NCBI RefSeq assembly: GCF_002813295.1
Contig: NZ_PHUE01000001.1
Span: 372,001 to 436,000 of the forward strand
Reading direction: 5' to 3'
Source: Flavobacterium sp. 5
GTDB taxonomy: Bacteria; Bacteroidota; Bacteroidia; Flavobacteriales; Flavobacteriaceae
Length of the DNA: 64,000 nt
Shown here piece by piece: positions 37,122-44,429 of this stretch (the first letter of the stretch is position 1; each line of letters begins with the position of its first letter). A program made the translations under genes and the position numbers. The notes below the pieces were generated by a model that saw only the letters and a program-made list of their open reading frames with translations, did no database searches and was not told the DNA's origin.

Positions 37122-37625
37122 ATGAAAAAAATTTACACTATTATTTTATTGGTTTTTTTATTTCCAATTTTGGCACAAAACAAAAACATAGAATATGTTA
37201 ATGTGGAAGAGAAATTAGATAGTATAAAAATTACAGAAAATAAAATAATTGGTTATGCCGACACTACTATTGTAAAAATTAAGGGTAAAATTATTAACAA
37301 AGAAAATGTTGGTGTAGATGAAACCGAGATATTGATAACAAACTTAAATTCTAAAGAAATTAATACATTTAAAACTAATGAAAAAGGAAATTTCGATATT
37401 AATATTGAAAAAGGAAATTATTCAATATTATTCAGTAAACTTAATTTTGGAAAAATATTAATAGAAAAAAATGAATTTAAAGAAGGCCAAATTCAAGAAA
37501 TAAACATAAATTTTGGTTCAAGGATAAAAACAACTAAATATCAATGGATTCCAGGCGAAAGTTTAATATTAAAAATTCCAAATCAAAACAAGAAGAAAAT
37601 TAAAACAAACAAAACCATCCGCTAA
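37122..37625 (+). CDS. secreted protein with carboxypeptidase-regulatory-like domain
   Basis: 167 residues. Signal peptide KKIYTIILLVFLFPILAQ. Residues 55-120 (IKGKIINKENVGVDETEILITNL... FKTNEKGNFDINIEKGNYSILFS) fit the carboxypeptidase-D regulatory-like beta sandwich common in Bacteroidota surface proteins. The stop codon lies in the attC box CCGCTAAC. Cassette 37067-37773. Confidence 0.75.
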   Translation: MKKIYTIILLVFLFPILAQNKNIEYVNVEEKLDSIKITENKIIGYADTTIVKIKGKIINKENVGVDETEILITNLNSKEINTFKTNEKGNFDINIEKGNYSILFSKLNFGKILIEKNEFKEGQIQEININFGSRIKTTKYQWIPGESLILKIPNQNKKKIKTNKTIR

Positions 37626-37779
37626 CAGCCGTTACAAGATATTTGGGCATTTGGCTTAATTTAAATATGGTTTTGTACTTGGAAAATTCACTTCGTCCGT
37701 TCGCTATCGCTCGGGTGTGTATAATGGAAAAAACTCGCATCTTTAATCCCAAACATTTTGTAGCGCCAGGACGTTGTAC
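37620..37779 (+). repeat. attC site, subfamily A with 27-bp loop insertion
   Basis: R'' CGCTAAC, R' GTTGTAC. The loop is enlarged by 27 bases at 37689-37715 (CACTTCGTCCGTTCGC...). R'' does not match the start of its cassette; that start pairs instead with the end of the next one. Confidence 0.85.
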
Positions 37780-37820
37780 GACATACAAAAAAAAACTCGT
37801 ACAAAACGAACAGACAAATT

Positions 37821-38747
37821 ATGATTAAAATATTTTTTCAAATAATAATTTTCTTGACAATCTCTCAATCTTGTAAGGGACAAACAGACAATACTGTTTT
37901 ACATAAGGCGAATTATATTGACAGTATTCAGAACACAAAACAAATTACTGACCTAATTTCAAAAATTGATAATAGATACAAAGAATTTAAACCAAATGAC
38001 AGTTTGGAATTCGCTGACAAAAAATGTCAAAATCTAAGTGACAGTTTAAAAGTTCAACCTTGGACAAAGACCGATTTTGACAACAACGGACTAACTGATA
38101 TTTTAGTTATTGGAAATTGGAATGACTATTCAGTGATTTGTATTTTAGACAAAGATGGTAAATATGAAATAAATCATATAACAAGAAGAAGTTTTCAAGA
38201 GTGTACTTTTCCTGTGGTTGAGAATAATAAGATTAAATATTATTTTGAAAATGAGCAAGAACGTGGGAAATGGGACGAGCCTCGAAAACTTAAACAGATT
38301 ACATTAACATATAAATTTGGCGACTTCATTGAAGAAAATCAAACACCTGCAAATCATAAAATTAAAAAAATCGAATATTCGACTACGGGTTGTTATGGAA
38401 CTTGTCCAATTTTCAAGCTAACAATCAATTTCGATAAATCTGCGAAGTGGAAAGCAGAAATATATAACGAAATAAGTAACAAAGAAGTAATCGGAAATTT
38501 CAATTCAAAAATCACAGAAGATAAATATAATGAAATTGTGGATTTACTTAACTATATTGACTTTAAAAAATTAAAGGATAATTATGCTGTTGATTGGACA
38601 GACGACCAATCTTCAACATTAAAAATAACTTATGACAATGGTAAAACTAAATCGATTAGAGATTACGGTTTAATTGGAACATATGGACTTGACAGAGTTT
38701 ATCACTTGTTATTTGAACTAAGAGAAAATCAAAAATGGAAAAAATAA
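37821..38747 (+). CDS. predicted lipoprotein with DUF6438-like domain
   Basis: 308 residues. Lipobox ISQSC, acylated Cys at residue 18. Two parts: an N-terminal region with TDFDNNGLTDILVIGNW, a calcium-loop-like repeat, and a C-terminal region starting KKIEYSTTGCYGTCPIFKLTIN, the GCYGxCPxF signature I associate with DUF6438. Function unknown; likely surface or periplasmic. Cassette 37774-38881. Confidence 0.75.
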   Translation: MIKIFFQIIIFLTISQSCKGQTDNTVLHKANYIDSIQNTKQITDLISKIDNRYKEFKPNDSLEFADKKCQNLSDSLKVQPWTKTDFDNNGLTDILVIGNWNDYSVICILDKDGKYEINHITRRSFQECTFPVVENNKIKYYFENEQERGKWDEPRKLKQITLTYKFGDFIEENQTPANHKIKKIEYSTTGCYGTCPIFKLTINFDKSAKWKAEIYNEISNKEVIGNFNSKITEDKYNEIVDLLNYIDFKKLKDNYAVDWTDDQSSTLKITYDNGKTKSIRDYGLIGTYGLDRVYHLLFELRENQKWKK

Positions 38748-38754
38748 AAACTGC

Positions 38755-38887
38755 CTACAACAGCCGTTACAAGAGATTTGGGCATTAGTCTGAATTTAAA
38801 AATGGTTTTGTACTTGGAAAATTTGTGCATAATGGAAAAAACTCGCATCTTTAATCCCAAACCTCTTGTAGCGCCAGAACGTTAGCT
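38755..38887 (+). repeat. attC site, subfamily A
   Basis: R'' CCTACAAC-type, R' GTTAGCT. R'' pairs with the start of the cassette at 37067 (GTTGTAGGC), not with its own. Confidence 0.88.
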
Positions 38888-38962
38888 GCAAGCAAAAAAA
38901 AACGATACGAAACCGCATTTGAAGAATATGAAAATGAAGATGATGATGGAAGGCATAGACTT

Positions 38963-39439
38963 GTGTACGCTTACTTTGGTCTTGCAGTTTATTTTGGTCA
39001 AGTTTTAGAAGAAGCTTTTTCTATAATGTTATGGACAAATCGTATTTTTAAAAACCAAGCAAAATCCACTAAAGAAATAAATGATATTATAGATACCATC
39101 GAAAATTCCAAAAAGACAATGGGTAATTTACTCAATGAAGTTAAGCAGAATTATGGATTGTCAGAAAAGCATCTTATGACTTTAGAGGACGTTTTAAACC
39201 GCAGAAATTATATAGTTCATAAATTCTTCAAAATTGAAATCCATAAATTTCATTCTGAGATTGGTAAAAAAGAAATGATAAAGTATCTCTGCGATTTTAC
39301 AGATGATACTGTAGAAATAGATGCAGAATTAAATCAGTATTTTCAAGATTATAAATTACGATTAGGGTTTACTGACGCTAGAATAGACGAAATAGTTGCA
39401 GAAATGAAAGAAAAGGAATTAGCACGAGATAACAAATAA
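38963..39439 (+). CDS. hypothetical helical protein, probably 5'-truncated
   Basis: 158 residues from GTG 38963. The frame stays open upstream through sensible residues (AFEEYENEDDDGRHRLVYAYFG) back into the attC without an ATG, GTG or TTG, which suggests the true N terminus was lost when the cassette formed. All-helical: YFGQVLEEAFSIMLW, LEDVLNRRNYIVHKFF; the RRNYIVHKFF segment resembles an RxxxxH HEPN motif. Cassette 38882-39560. Confidence 0.6.
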   Translation: MYAYFGLAVYFGQVLEEAFSIMLWTNRIFKNQAKSTKEINDIIDTIENSKKTMGNLLNEVKQNYGLSEKHLMTLEDVLNRRNYIVHKFFKIEIHKFHSEIGKKEMIKYLCDFTDDTVEIDAELNQYFQDYKLRLGFTDARIDEIVAEMKEKELARDNK

Positions 39440-39443
39440 CTGC

Positions 39444-39566
39444 AGGTAACAGCCGTTTGTCGTGATTGGGGTTTTAGTGGAATCAACGTTTTTATTCATA
39501 TATTCGTTTAACCGAAAATACTCGGCTTCGAAATCCCCAACCACGACAAGCGCCAAGACGTTAGCC
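39444..39566 (+). repeat. attC site, subfamily B
   Basis: R'' AGGTAAC, R' GTTAGCC; loop TTTAACCGAAAATACTCGG. Confidence 0.9.
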
Positions 39567-39594
39567 GTAATTAAATGACAAATCCTCATAAGAA

Positions 39595-40095
39595 ATGAAT
39601 CAAATAAAAGCTCTTTATAAATACCTAATTTCTTATTTTAAAAATGATTGGAAATTCAAGGATTATCCATTAAAAACATGGAATAACCAAAATGCAGAAA
39701 TAGACGAACTAAAATTTGGAGCATCTTTTACAAATTGGACGATGTTTGTAGCACATGGAAACCGAAAAGAAGTTGCAATTGATAATTTAAAAATACAATT
39801 TAAAGACTATAAAGCTAAAAACGATGTTCTTCCTCGTCCAGGTAAAAAAGTACCTATTCAATATGCCGAAAGCACTGAAATTGAAAAATATGAAGACATT
39901 GCTATAGACTTCTTTGACGAAATAATTGAAATGGATTATTTTAGTTGTTTTATTTCGGATCATAGTAGTTTACACGAATTTGATATAGACACATTAGAAG
40001 CTGTTGAAAAAATAAAATCGAAATACCATATCGAATTAGATGAAGATTTAATTCTTGTTGATATTTTTAAACAGATAAAATTTGCCAGCGCCTAA
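39595..40095 (+). CDS. hypothetical protein
   Basis: 166 residues, soluble, mixed alpha/beta; no family recognised. Contains FISDHSSLHEFDIDTLEAVEKI. Stop codon formed by the attC box GCGCCTAAC. Cassette 39561-40207. Confidence 0.62.
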   Translation: MNQIKALYKYLISYFKNDWKFKDYPLKTWNNQNAEIDELKFGASFTNWTMFVAHGNRKEVAIDNLKIQFKDYKAKNDVLPRPGKKVPIQYAESTEIEKYEDIAIDFFDEIIEMDYFSCFISDHSSLHEFDIDTLEAVEKIKSKYHIELDEDLILVDIFKQIKFASA

Positions 40096-40213
40096 CAGCC
40101 GTTTGCCGTGATTGGGGTTTTAGTGGAATCAACGTTTTTATTCATATATTCGTTTAGCCGAAAATACTCGGCTTCGAAATTCCCCAACCACGACAAGCGC
40201 CAGAACGTTGGTA
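40090..40213 (+). repeat. attC site, subfamily B
   Basis: R'' GCCTAAC, R' GTTGGTA; left arm GTTTGCCGTGATTGGGG, right arm with an extra T (AATTCCCCAACC). Confidence 0.88.
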
Positions 40214-40250
40214 GCTAGTTACGCGCAGAATTTCAAACGACAAACTTTCG

Positions 40251-40258
40251 TATATTTG
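40251..40258 (+). promoter_or_regulatory. promoter -7 box of MNT/HEPN module
   Basis: TATATTTG, an exact TAnnTTTG, 14 bases before the ATG at 40272, giving the module its own promoter inside the cassette. Confidence 0.55.
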
Positions 40259-40271
40259 AAAAAAGTTTCCA

Positions 40272-40568
40272 ATGACCACAAAAGAAAACATATTAAAAGT
40301 ATTAAAATCAAATAAAATAAAACTTTCGAAATTTGGTATTCGAAATGTTGGTTTATTTGGTTCATACATTCGTAATGAACAATCGAAAGAAAGTGATATC
40401 GATTTACTAATTGATTTTGAGCCTGAAAAAGAAAACTTTGACAACTATATGGCAGTTTATGATTTATTTGAAAAAATTTTCAAAAACGAAAAAATAGAAG
40501 TCGTAACTAAAAATGGATTGAGTCCTTACATTGGTCCTAAAATCTTAAATGAAGTTCAATATGTCTAA
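40272..40568 (+). CDS. mntA: MNT-type nucleotidyltransferase antitoxin
   Basis: 98 residues. Minimal nucleotidyltransferase: VGLFGSYIRNEQSKESDIDLLIDFEP carries GS and the DxD metal-binding pair; a third Asp/Glu lies near KIEVVT. In type VII toxin-antitoxin modules this enzyme AMPylates and silences the HEPN ribonuclease encoded next. Overlaps that gene by 8 bases. Cassette 40208-41028. Confidence 0.88.
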   Translation: MTTKENILKVLKSNKIKLSKFGIRNVGLFGSYIRNEQSKESDIDLLIDFEPEKENFDNYMAVYDLFEKIFKNEKIEVVTKNGLSPYIGPKILNEVQYV

Positions 40569-40905
40569 AGACCCAAAAGAATATCTTAGACATATTCAAG
40601 ACGAATGTTCGTATATTATTTCTGTTACCGAGAATTTATCTTTCAACGATTTTATAGAAGATGAAACCTTAAAGCAAGCGGTAGTAAGAAGTTTGGAAAT
40701 TATTGGTGAAGCAACTAAGAAAATAACTGCAGATTTCAAAGTGAAATGGAATACCATCCATTGGAAAAATATGGCAGGAATGAGAGATAGATTAATTCAC
40801 GATTATATTGGTGTAAATTATGCAATTGTTTGGGATGTTATGAAAAATAAAATTCCCGATACTCATAAACAAATTTCTGAATTCCTAAATGAAAATAAAA
40901 ACTAG
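40561..40905 (+). CDS. hepT: HepT-type HEPN ribonuclease toxin
   Basis: 114 residues from ATG 40561. Helical HEPN domain with the RxxxxHxY motif RDRLIHDY near residue 80 and the family phrase VVRSLEIIGEATKKI. Predicted RNA-cleaving toxin, controlled by the upstream MNT enzyme. Related to but distinct from the product of 41382-41729. Confidence 0.9.
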   Translation: MSKDPKEYLRHIQDECSYIISVTENLSFNDFIEDETLKQAVVRSLEIIGEATKKITADFKVKWNTIHWKNMAGMRDRLIHDYIGVNYAIVWDVMKNKIPDTHKQISEFLNENKN

Positions 40906-41034
40906 TGGAGCCGTTACAAGAGATTTGGGCAAAAGGCTGAATTTGAATATGGTTTTGTACTTGGGAAATTTGTGCATAATGGAAAAAACTCGCATCTTTA
41001 ATCCCAAACCTCTTGTAGCGCCAGGACGTTGGCA
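40896..41034 (+). repeat. attC site, subfamily A, damaged R''
   Basis: Left end reads AACTAGTGGAGCCGTTAC: the expected CCAACAGCCG is lost and TAGTGG stands between AAC and AGCCG. R' GTTGGCA intact. Loop also changed (GGGCAAAAGG). Confidence 0.75.
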
Positions 41035-41077
41035 GTAATTATCCGGCAGAATCGGAAACTTATAGAAACTTTTTTCC

Positions 41078-41085
41078 TAAATTTG
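41078..41085 (+). promoter_or_regulatory. promoter -7 box of second MNT/HEPN module
   Basis: TAAATTTG, five bases before ATG 41090. Confidence 0.5.
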
Positions 41086-41089
41086 AATT

Positions 41090-41389
41090 ATGATTCTAAT
41101 AGAAAGAAATATTGACCGTCTAAAAATAATTTGTTCAACTTACAATGTGGACAAAATGTATCTATTTGGCTCTGCTTTAAATTCAAACTTTAACGACAAA
41201 AGCGATATTGATTTTTTAGTTAAATTCAAATCTTTTGAATTATCTCAATATTTTGATAATTACATAAATCTGAAAGAAAATTTAAAAAATTTATTTGGAA
41301 GAGAAGTCGATTTACTTGAAGAGCAAACACTTAAAAATCCAATTCTGATAAATTCAATAAACAAATCTAAAGAACTTATTTATGGATGA
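41090..41389 (+). CDS. mntA: MNT-type nucleotidyltransferase antitoxin, second module
   Basis: 99 residues: YLFGSALNSNFNDKSDIDFLVKF has the GS and DxD motifs, and REVDLLEE the third acidic strand. Overlaps the HEPN gene by 8 bases, as in the neighbouring cassette. The two modules are diverged, so this is not a recent duplication. Cassette begins at 41029; its right end is lost at 41747. Confidence 0.88.
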   Translation: MILIERNIDRLKIICSTYNVDKMYLFGSALNSNFNDKSDIDFLVKFKSFELSQYFDNYINLKENLKNLFGREVDLLEEQTLKNPILINSINKSKELIYG

Positions 41390-41729
41390 GAGAATCCTAA
41401 AATGGTTGTTTGATATTAAAATGGCTATCGATGAAATTGATAGTTATTTCATAAATGAATCAAAAGATTTTTTTAAATATCGAGATAACTTGATGTTAAA
41501 AAGAGCGGTTGAAAGAGATTTAGAAATTATTGGAGAAGCAACTAACCGAATTATTACACGAGATAAAACATTTGAAATTAAAATAACAAATGCAAAAGCA
41601 ATAATTAGTTTGAGAAATCAAGTAATTCACGCTTATGATAATATTTCAGATGAAAATATTTGGTCTATACTGACAAATCATCTTCCAAAACTTAAAAAGG
41701 AAATTGAAAATCTAATCCACGAAAAATAA
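41382..41729 (+). CDS. hepT: HepT-type HEPN ribonuclease toxin, second module
   Basis: 115 residues. RNQVIHAYD fits RxxxxHxY; AVERDLEIIGEATNRI is the family helix. Expected to cleave RNA when not AMPylated. Confidence 0.9.
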   Translation: MDERILKWLFDIKMAIDEIDSYFINESKDFFKYRDNLMLKRAVERDLEIIGEATNRIITRDKTFEIKITNAKAIISLRNQVIHAYDNISDENIWSILTNHLPKLKKEIENLIHEK

Positions 41730-41733
41730 CTAC

Positions 41734-41747
41734 TGCCAACAGCCGTA
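41734..41747 (+). repeat. attC site, first 14 bases only
   Basis: R'' TGCCAAC followed by AGCCGT, then the sequence runs straight into the 3' end of a gene on the other strand. This is the left breakpoint of the inverted segment. Confidence 0.8.
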
Positions 41748-41749
41748 GT

Positions 41750-42574
41750 TTATTTTACTTTAACACTTTCAATTCCGTTTTCCGTTATAATGATAACCGT
41801 TATATTTTCAGCTCGCTCATTGTCGGAATACTTTAATTCCAATTGTAAGCCTATTAAATCTTTCGGTATTATTGTCAATTCTCCATCAGCTTCTTCTGAT
41901 GTTCCGTGAAAATATTTCTCATATTTAGCCTCTAAATCTCTCGATTGAAAAGGTTGTAAATTATTAATTTTTGGTAATTCTTCAATAAATGTAAAATTAT
42001 TTCCTTTACTCAATTGTGATAATTGTAAATTGTATGCTGGAGTTTCAGAATTATTATGTATTACGATGGAAAAACTCCATCTTAAACCCCAGTGAACATA
42101 TAAATCTGTTCCAGCCGGAATTGGCTGTTCAAAAACTTCTATATTTTTAGAGCTATAACCATTGTGTACTCTTGAGTAATGTGACCAAATTAATTCAGCT
42201 TCGAGATAAGGTTTTGTTCCCCTAATTTTTTTGCCTTCAATTGCGTGACTCATTTGCTCTTCTGCATTTTTCTTCCATTGCTCTAAAACTTCTTTAGTAT
42301 ATTTTGCAACATCTCTATCAATCATAATTGAGCAGTTTGAGCATAACCAAATTCCATTATTTGGATATTTTCTTTCGGCTTCTGTTAAGTTAGGATTAAA
42401 TCTTGGTCCATTTTCAGATGCGGCAGTGATATGTGCAGCAATTCCAACAATAGTAGCTTTTTGCACATCTGTATTTGGTCCAACAGTATGTTTATTACAA
42501 TTAGGATTTGAACAAATATATCCAACTCTTTTGGCTAAAATATCAACTGTTTGTTTTGTGAAATTATCTCTCAT
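41750..42574 (-). CDS. HNH-type nuclease domain protein
   Basis: 274 residues. N-terminal HNH-like domain: RVGYICSNPNCNKHTVGPN, GIAAHITAASENGPRF, then NGIWLCSNCSIMIDRD, a Cys4/His pattern widespread in bacterial defence proteins. The C-terminal 130 residues are a beta-sandwich-like region of unknown ligand. First cassette of the inverted block; starts in frame 41 bases after R' GTTAGTG and its own attC is missing at 41748. Confidence 0.8.
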   Translation of the reverse strand: MRDNFTKQTVDILAKRVGYICSNPNCNKHTVGPNTDVQKATIVGIAAHITAASENGPRFNPNLTEAERKYPNNGIWLCSNCSIMIDRDVAKYTKEVLEQWKKNAEEQMSHAIEGKKIRGTKPYLEAELIWSHYSRVHNGYSSKNIEVFEQPIPAGTDLYVHWGLRWSFSIVIHNNSETPAYNLQLSQLSKGNNFTFIEELPKINNLQPFQSRDLEAKYEKYFHGTSEEADGELTIIPKDLIGLQLELKYSDNERAENITVIIITENGIESVKVK

Positions 42575-42608
42575 TAGTTCGGTTTTACACGAATTTGGTG
42601 GGCATTAC

Positions 42609-42734
42609 CACTAACGTCCTGGCGCTACAAGAGGTTTGGGATTAAAGAGGCGAGTTTTTTCCATTATGCATAAATTTTCCAAGTACAAAACCATCTTTAA
42701 ATTCAGCCAAATGCCCAAATCTCTTGTAACGGCT
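42609..42734 (-). repeat. attC site, subfamily A, split by IS110-family insertion
   Basis: R' GTTAGTG on the minus strand, arms as in subfamily A up to AGCCG. The missing R'' (GCTACCAACA) is found beyond the insertion at 43,940-43,949. Confidence 0.88.
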
Positions 42735-43938
42735 CCTATGTTTGTAAATTCATATATTTAAGTAATAATAAAACAAAAATTGAAAGAACAAATGAGCAAA
42801 ACAAGATATTGTAACGGCTTAGGCATTATAGCTTCACTAACATGATTATCCCTGCTCATTTCTTGCTTCAAACCGTACAGTTTATTTGAACATAAAGTTC
42901 GTGCTAGGATCGTTGGTTGTATTGCAAGATTTGTTCTATCAATAAAAAATAAAAGTAAAGAAAATGGAAAACAAAAACAACTATTGTGGAATTGATGTTT
43001 CGAGTGAAACATTAGATGCTTATTTTAAAAATAAGAAGGGTATTGAACAACATTTGCAAGTTTCCAATTCCGTATCTGGATTTAGAGAATTGATAAAAGA
43101 AACAGGAAAAGAAACTCACTTTGTTATGGAATCAACAGGTGTTTATCATTTGAGTTTTATATTCTTTTTGAATACCAAAAATATAAAATTTAGTGTTGTG
43201 AATGCGCTTCAAATCAAGCGTTACATTCAAATGCATTTAGAGCGCAATAAATCGGATAAGAAAGATGCAAAACGGATCTATGAATATGGATTAGATCGTC
43301 ATCCAGAATTATATCAAATGCCTGACAACACTTACTTTGAATGTCGTTCTTTAAATAATTGTATACACGATTTAACCAAAGAAATCACCAAGTTCAGCAA
43401 TCATATACATAGCTTAAAGAAGTGTCCTTTTGATACGAAATCGGTAGAGAAAAGCTTTGATAAAATCATCAAAAAACTAAGAGAAGAGAAGCAAAATTTA
43501 GAACTTGAGTTACAAGAAAAACTCGTTGAATGGGAAGGAGAAACTTTAAAATTAGTACAGAGTGTAAAAGGAATTGGAACTAGAGCATCAGCCGAATTAA
43601 TTATCTATACTAAAGGGTTTAAAGATATGAATTCCTATAAACAATTGATCTCGTATGCAGGGTTAAGTCCCACCGAATATCAAAGTGGAAGTAGTATAAG
43701 AGGAAAGGTTAGAATCTGTAAACAAGGAGGAAAACAACTACGTAACATCTTATATATGTGCGCGCTAAATGCAAAGAAAACCAATGCACATTGTAGTGCA
43801 TTATATGACCGATTAGTAGCTAATGGAAAGAACAAAAAAGTAGCTCTAATTGCAGTGTGCAATAAGCTGCTGAAAATTGTATTTGGAGTAGTCAAAAACA
43901 GAACTTTATACCAGAATATTTATTTACAAAAAACGGCT
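42735..43938 (+). mobile_element. IS110-family insertion sequence
   Basis: About 1.2 kb, inserted in the stem base of an attC between AGCCG and AACA. CT stands at both junctions (GGCT|CCTATG and ACGGCT|TGTTGG), consistent with a CT core. Subterminal inverted repeat TTTGTAAAT (42741-42749)/ATTTACAAA (43922-43930). Long 5' and almost no 3' non-coding part, the IS110 rather than IS1111 layout. Exact ends uncertain by one or two bases. Confidence 0.8.
42788..42930 (+). ncRNA. predicted bridge RNA of the IS110 element
   Basis: Two stem-loops upstream of the transposase. Stem AAATGAGCA (42790-42798)/TGCTCATTT (42853-42861) encloses TTGTAACGGCT (42809-42819), a small hairpin AGGC/GCTT, and CACTAACA (42835-42842). 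The first equals the attC left flank of the insertion; the second is complementary to TGTTAGTG, the other attC flank (GTTGGTA here, one G-U pair). A second stem, TCTTGC (42861-42866)/GCAAGA (42924-42929), encloses a probable donor loop with CTAGGA able to pair with the element start TCCTA. Confidence 0.7.
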
Positions 43939-43947
43939 TGTTGGTAG
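42964..43947 (+). CDS. IS110-family DEDD transposase
   Basis: 327 residues. N-terminal RuvC-like DEDD domain: CGIDVSSETLDAYF, VMESTGVY, SDKKDAKRI; C-terminal transposase_20 domain with VKGIGTRASAELI and the catalytic-Ser region YQSGSSIRGKVRICKQGGK. Acts as an RNA-guided serine-type recombinase in this family. The last codons (CTTGTTGGTAG read as Cys-Trp-stop) lie beyond the element end, so the attC supplies the stop. Confidence 0.92.
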   Translation: MENKNNYCGIDVSSETLDAYFKNKKGIEQHLQVSNSVSGFRELIKETGKETHFVMESTGVYHLSFIFFLNTKNIKFSVVNALQIKRYIQMHLERNKSDKKDAKRIYEYGLDRHPELYQMPDNTYFECRSLNNCIHDLTKEITKFSNHIHSLKKCPFDTKSVEKSFDKIIKKLREEKQNLELELQEKLVEWEGETLKLVQSVKGIGTRASAELIIYTKGFKDMNSYKQLISYAGLSPTEYQSGSSIRGKVRICKQGGKQLRNILYMCALNAKKTNAHCSALYDRLVANGKNKKVALIAVCNKLLKIVFGVVKNRTLYQNIYLQKTACW

Positions 43948-44291
43948 CTGGTTATTTTTGTCGAAAATGCGAATTTAACCCAAACTTTTCAAGCTTCTAT
44001 TTACAAACTCCAACTTTCAAGTTTTAGCTTTTAGTTCGCAGTTTTCAATGCATTATTTTTTAAATTTCTTTTTTCTGTTTGTAATTTCTGCGTTCAATTT
44101 TTCAAGTTTCAATTAGCGATTCCGACTTTCACGCTTCTGCTTTTCATATTCCAATTTTCAAGTTTTCACAATTAAACATCAACTTTTCAATTTCGGATTT
44201 CAGACTTTCGCTTTTCAATTTTCTGCGTAAAGAATTGCGTTAATTTCTTATGATTTCCGTCTGCGTATTTTCGACCGTAACTAGCTACCAA
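43939..44291 (-). repeat. gene-less repeat-rich cassette, inverted
   Basis: Minus-strand start GTTGGTAGCTAGTTACGGTC, end CAGCTACCAAC. Family units and GTCGAAAATACGC ends. Interrupted at its attC by the IS110 element. Confidence 0.7.
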
Positions 44292-44419
44292 CGTTCCCTT
44301 GCTACAAGAGGCTTGGGGTTAAATTAAGCCTTATTTTCGGATTTGCCTAAACTTTCCAAATACAAGACCATTTTTAAATTAAGCCAAAATGCCCAAATCT
44401 CTTGTAGCAAGTGTTGGGC
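44286..44419 (-). repeat. attC site, variant stem
   Basis: Minus strand R'' GCCCAAC, R' GTTGGTA. Arms CTTGCTACAAGAGATTTGGG and CCAAGCCTCTTGTAGCAAGG pair; the GCGCC of other sites is replaced by GCAAGG with matching change on the left. Confidence 0.85.
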
Positions 44420-44429
44420 AATCGTGTTT

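Noticed and set aside
1..42000. Regularly spaced direct repeats as a CRISPR array
   Set aside because: The repeats are about 115-135 bp, imperfect palindromes with recombination boxes, and the spacers are whole genes; no cas genes.
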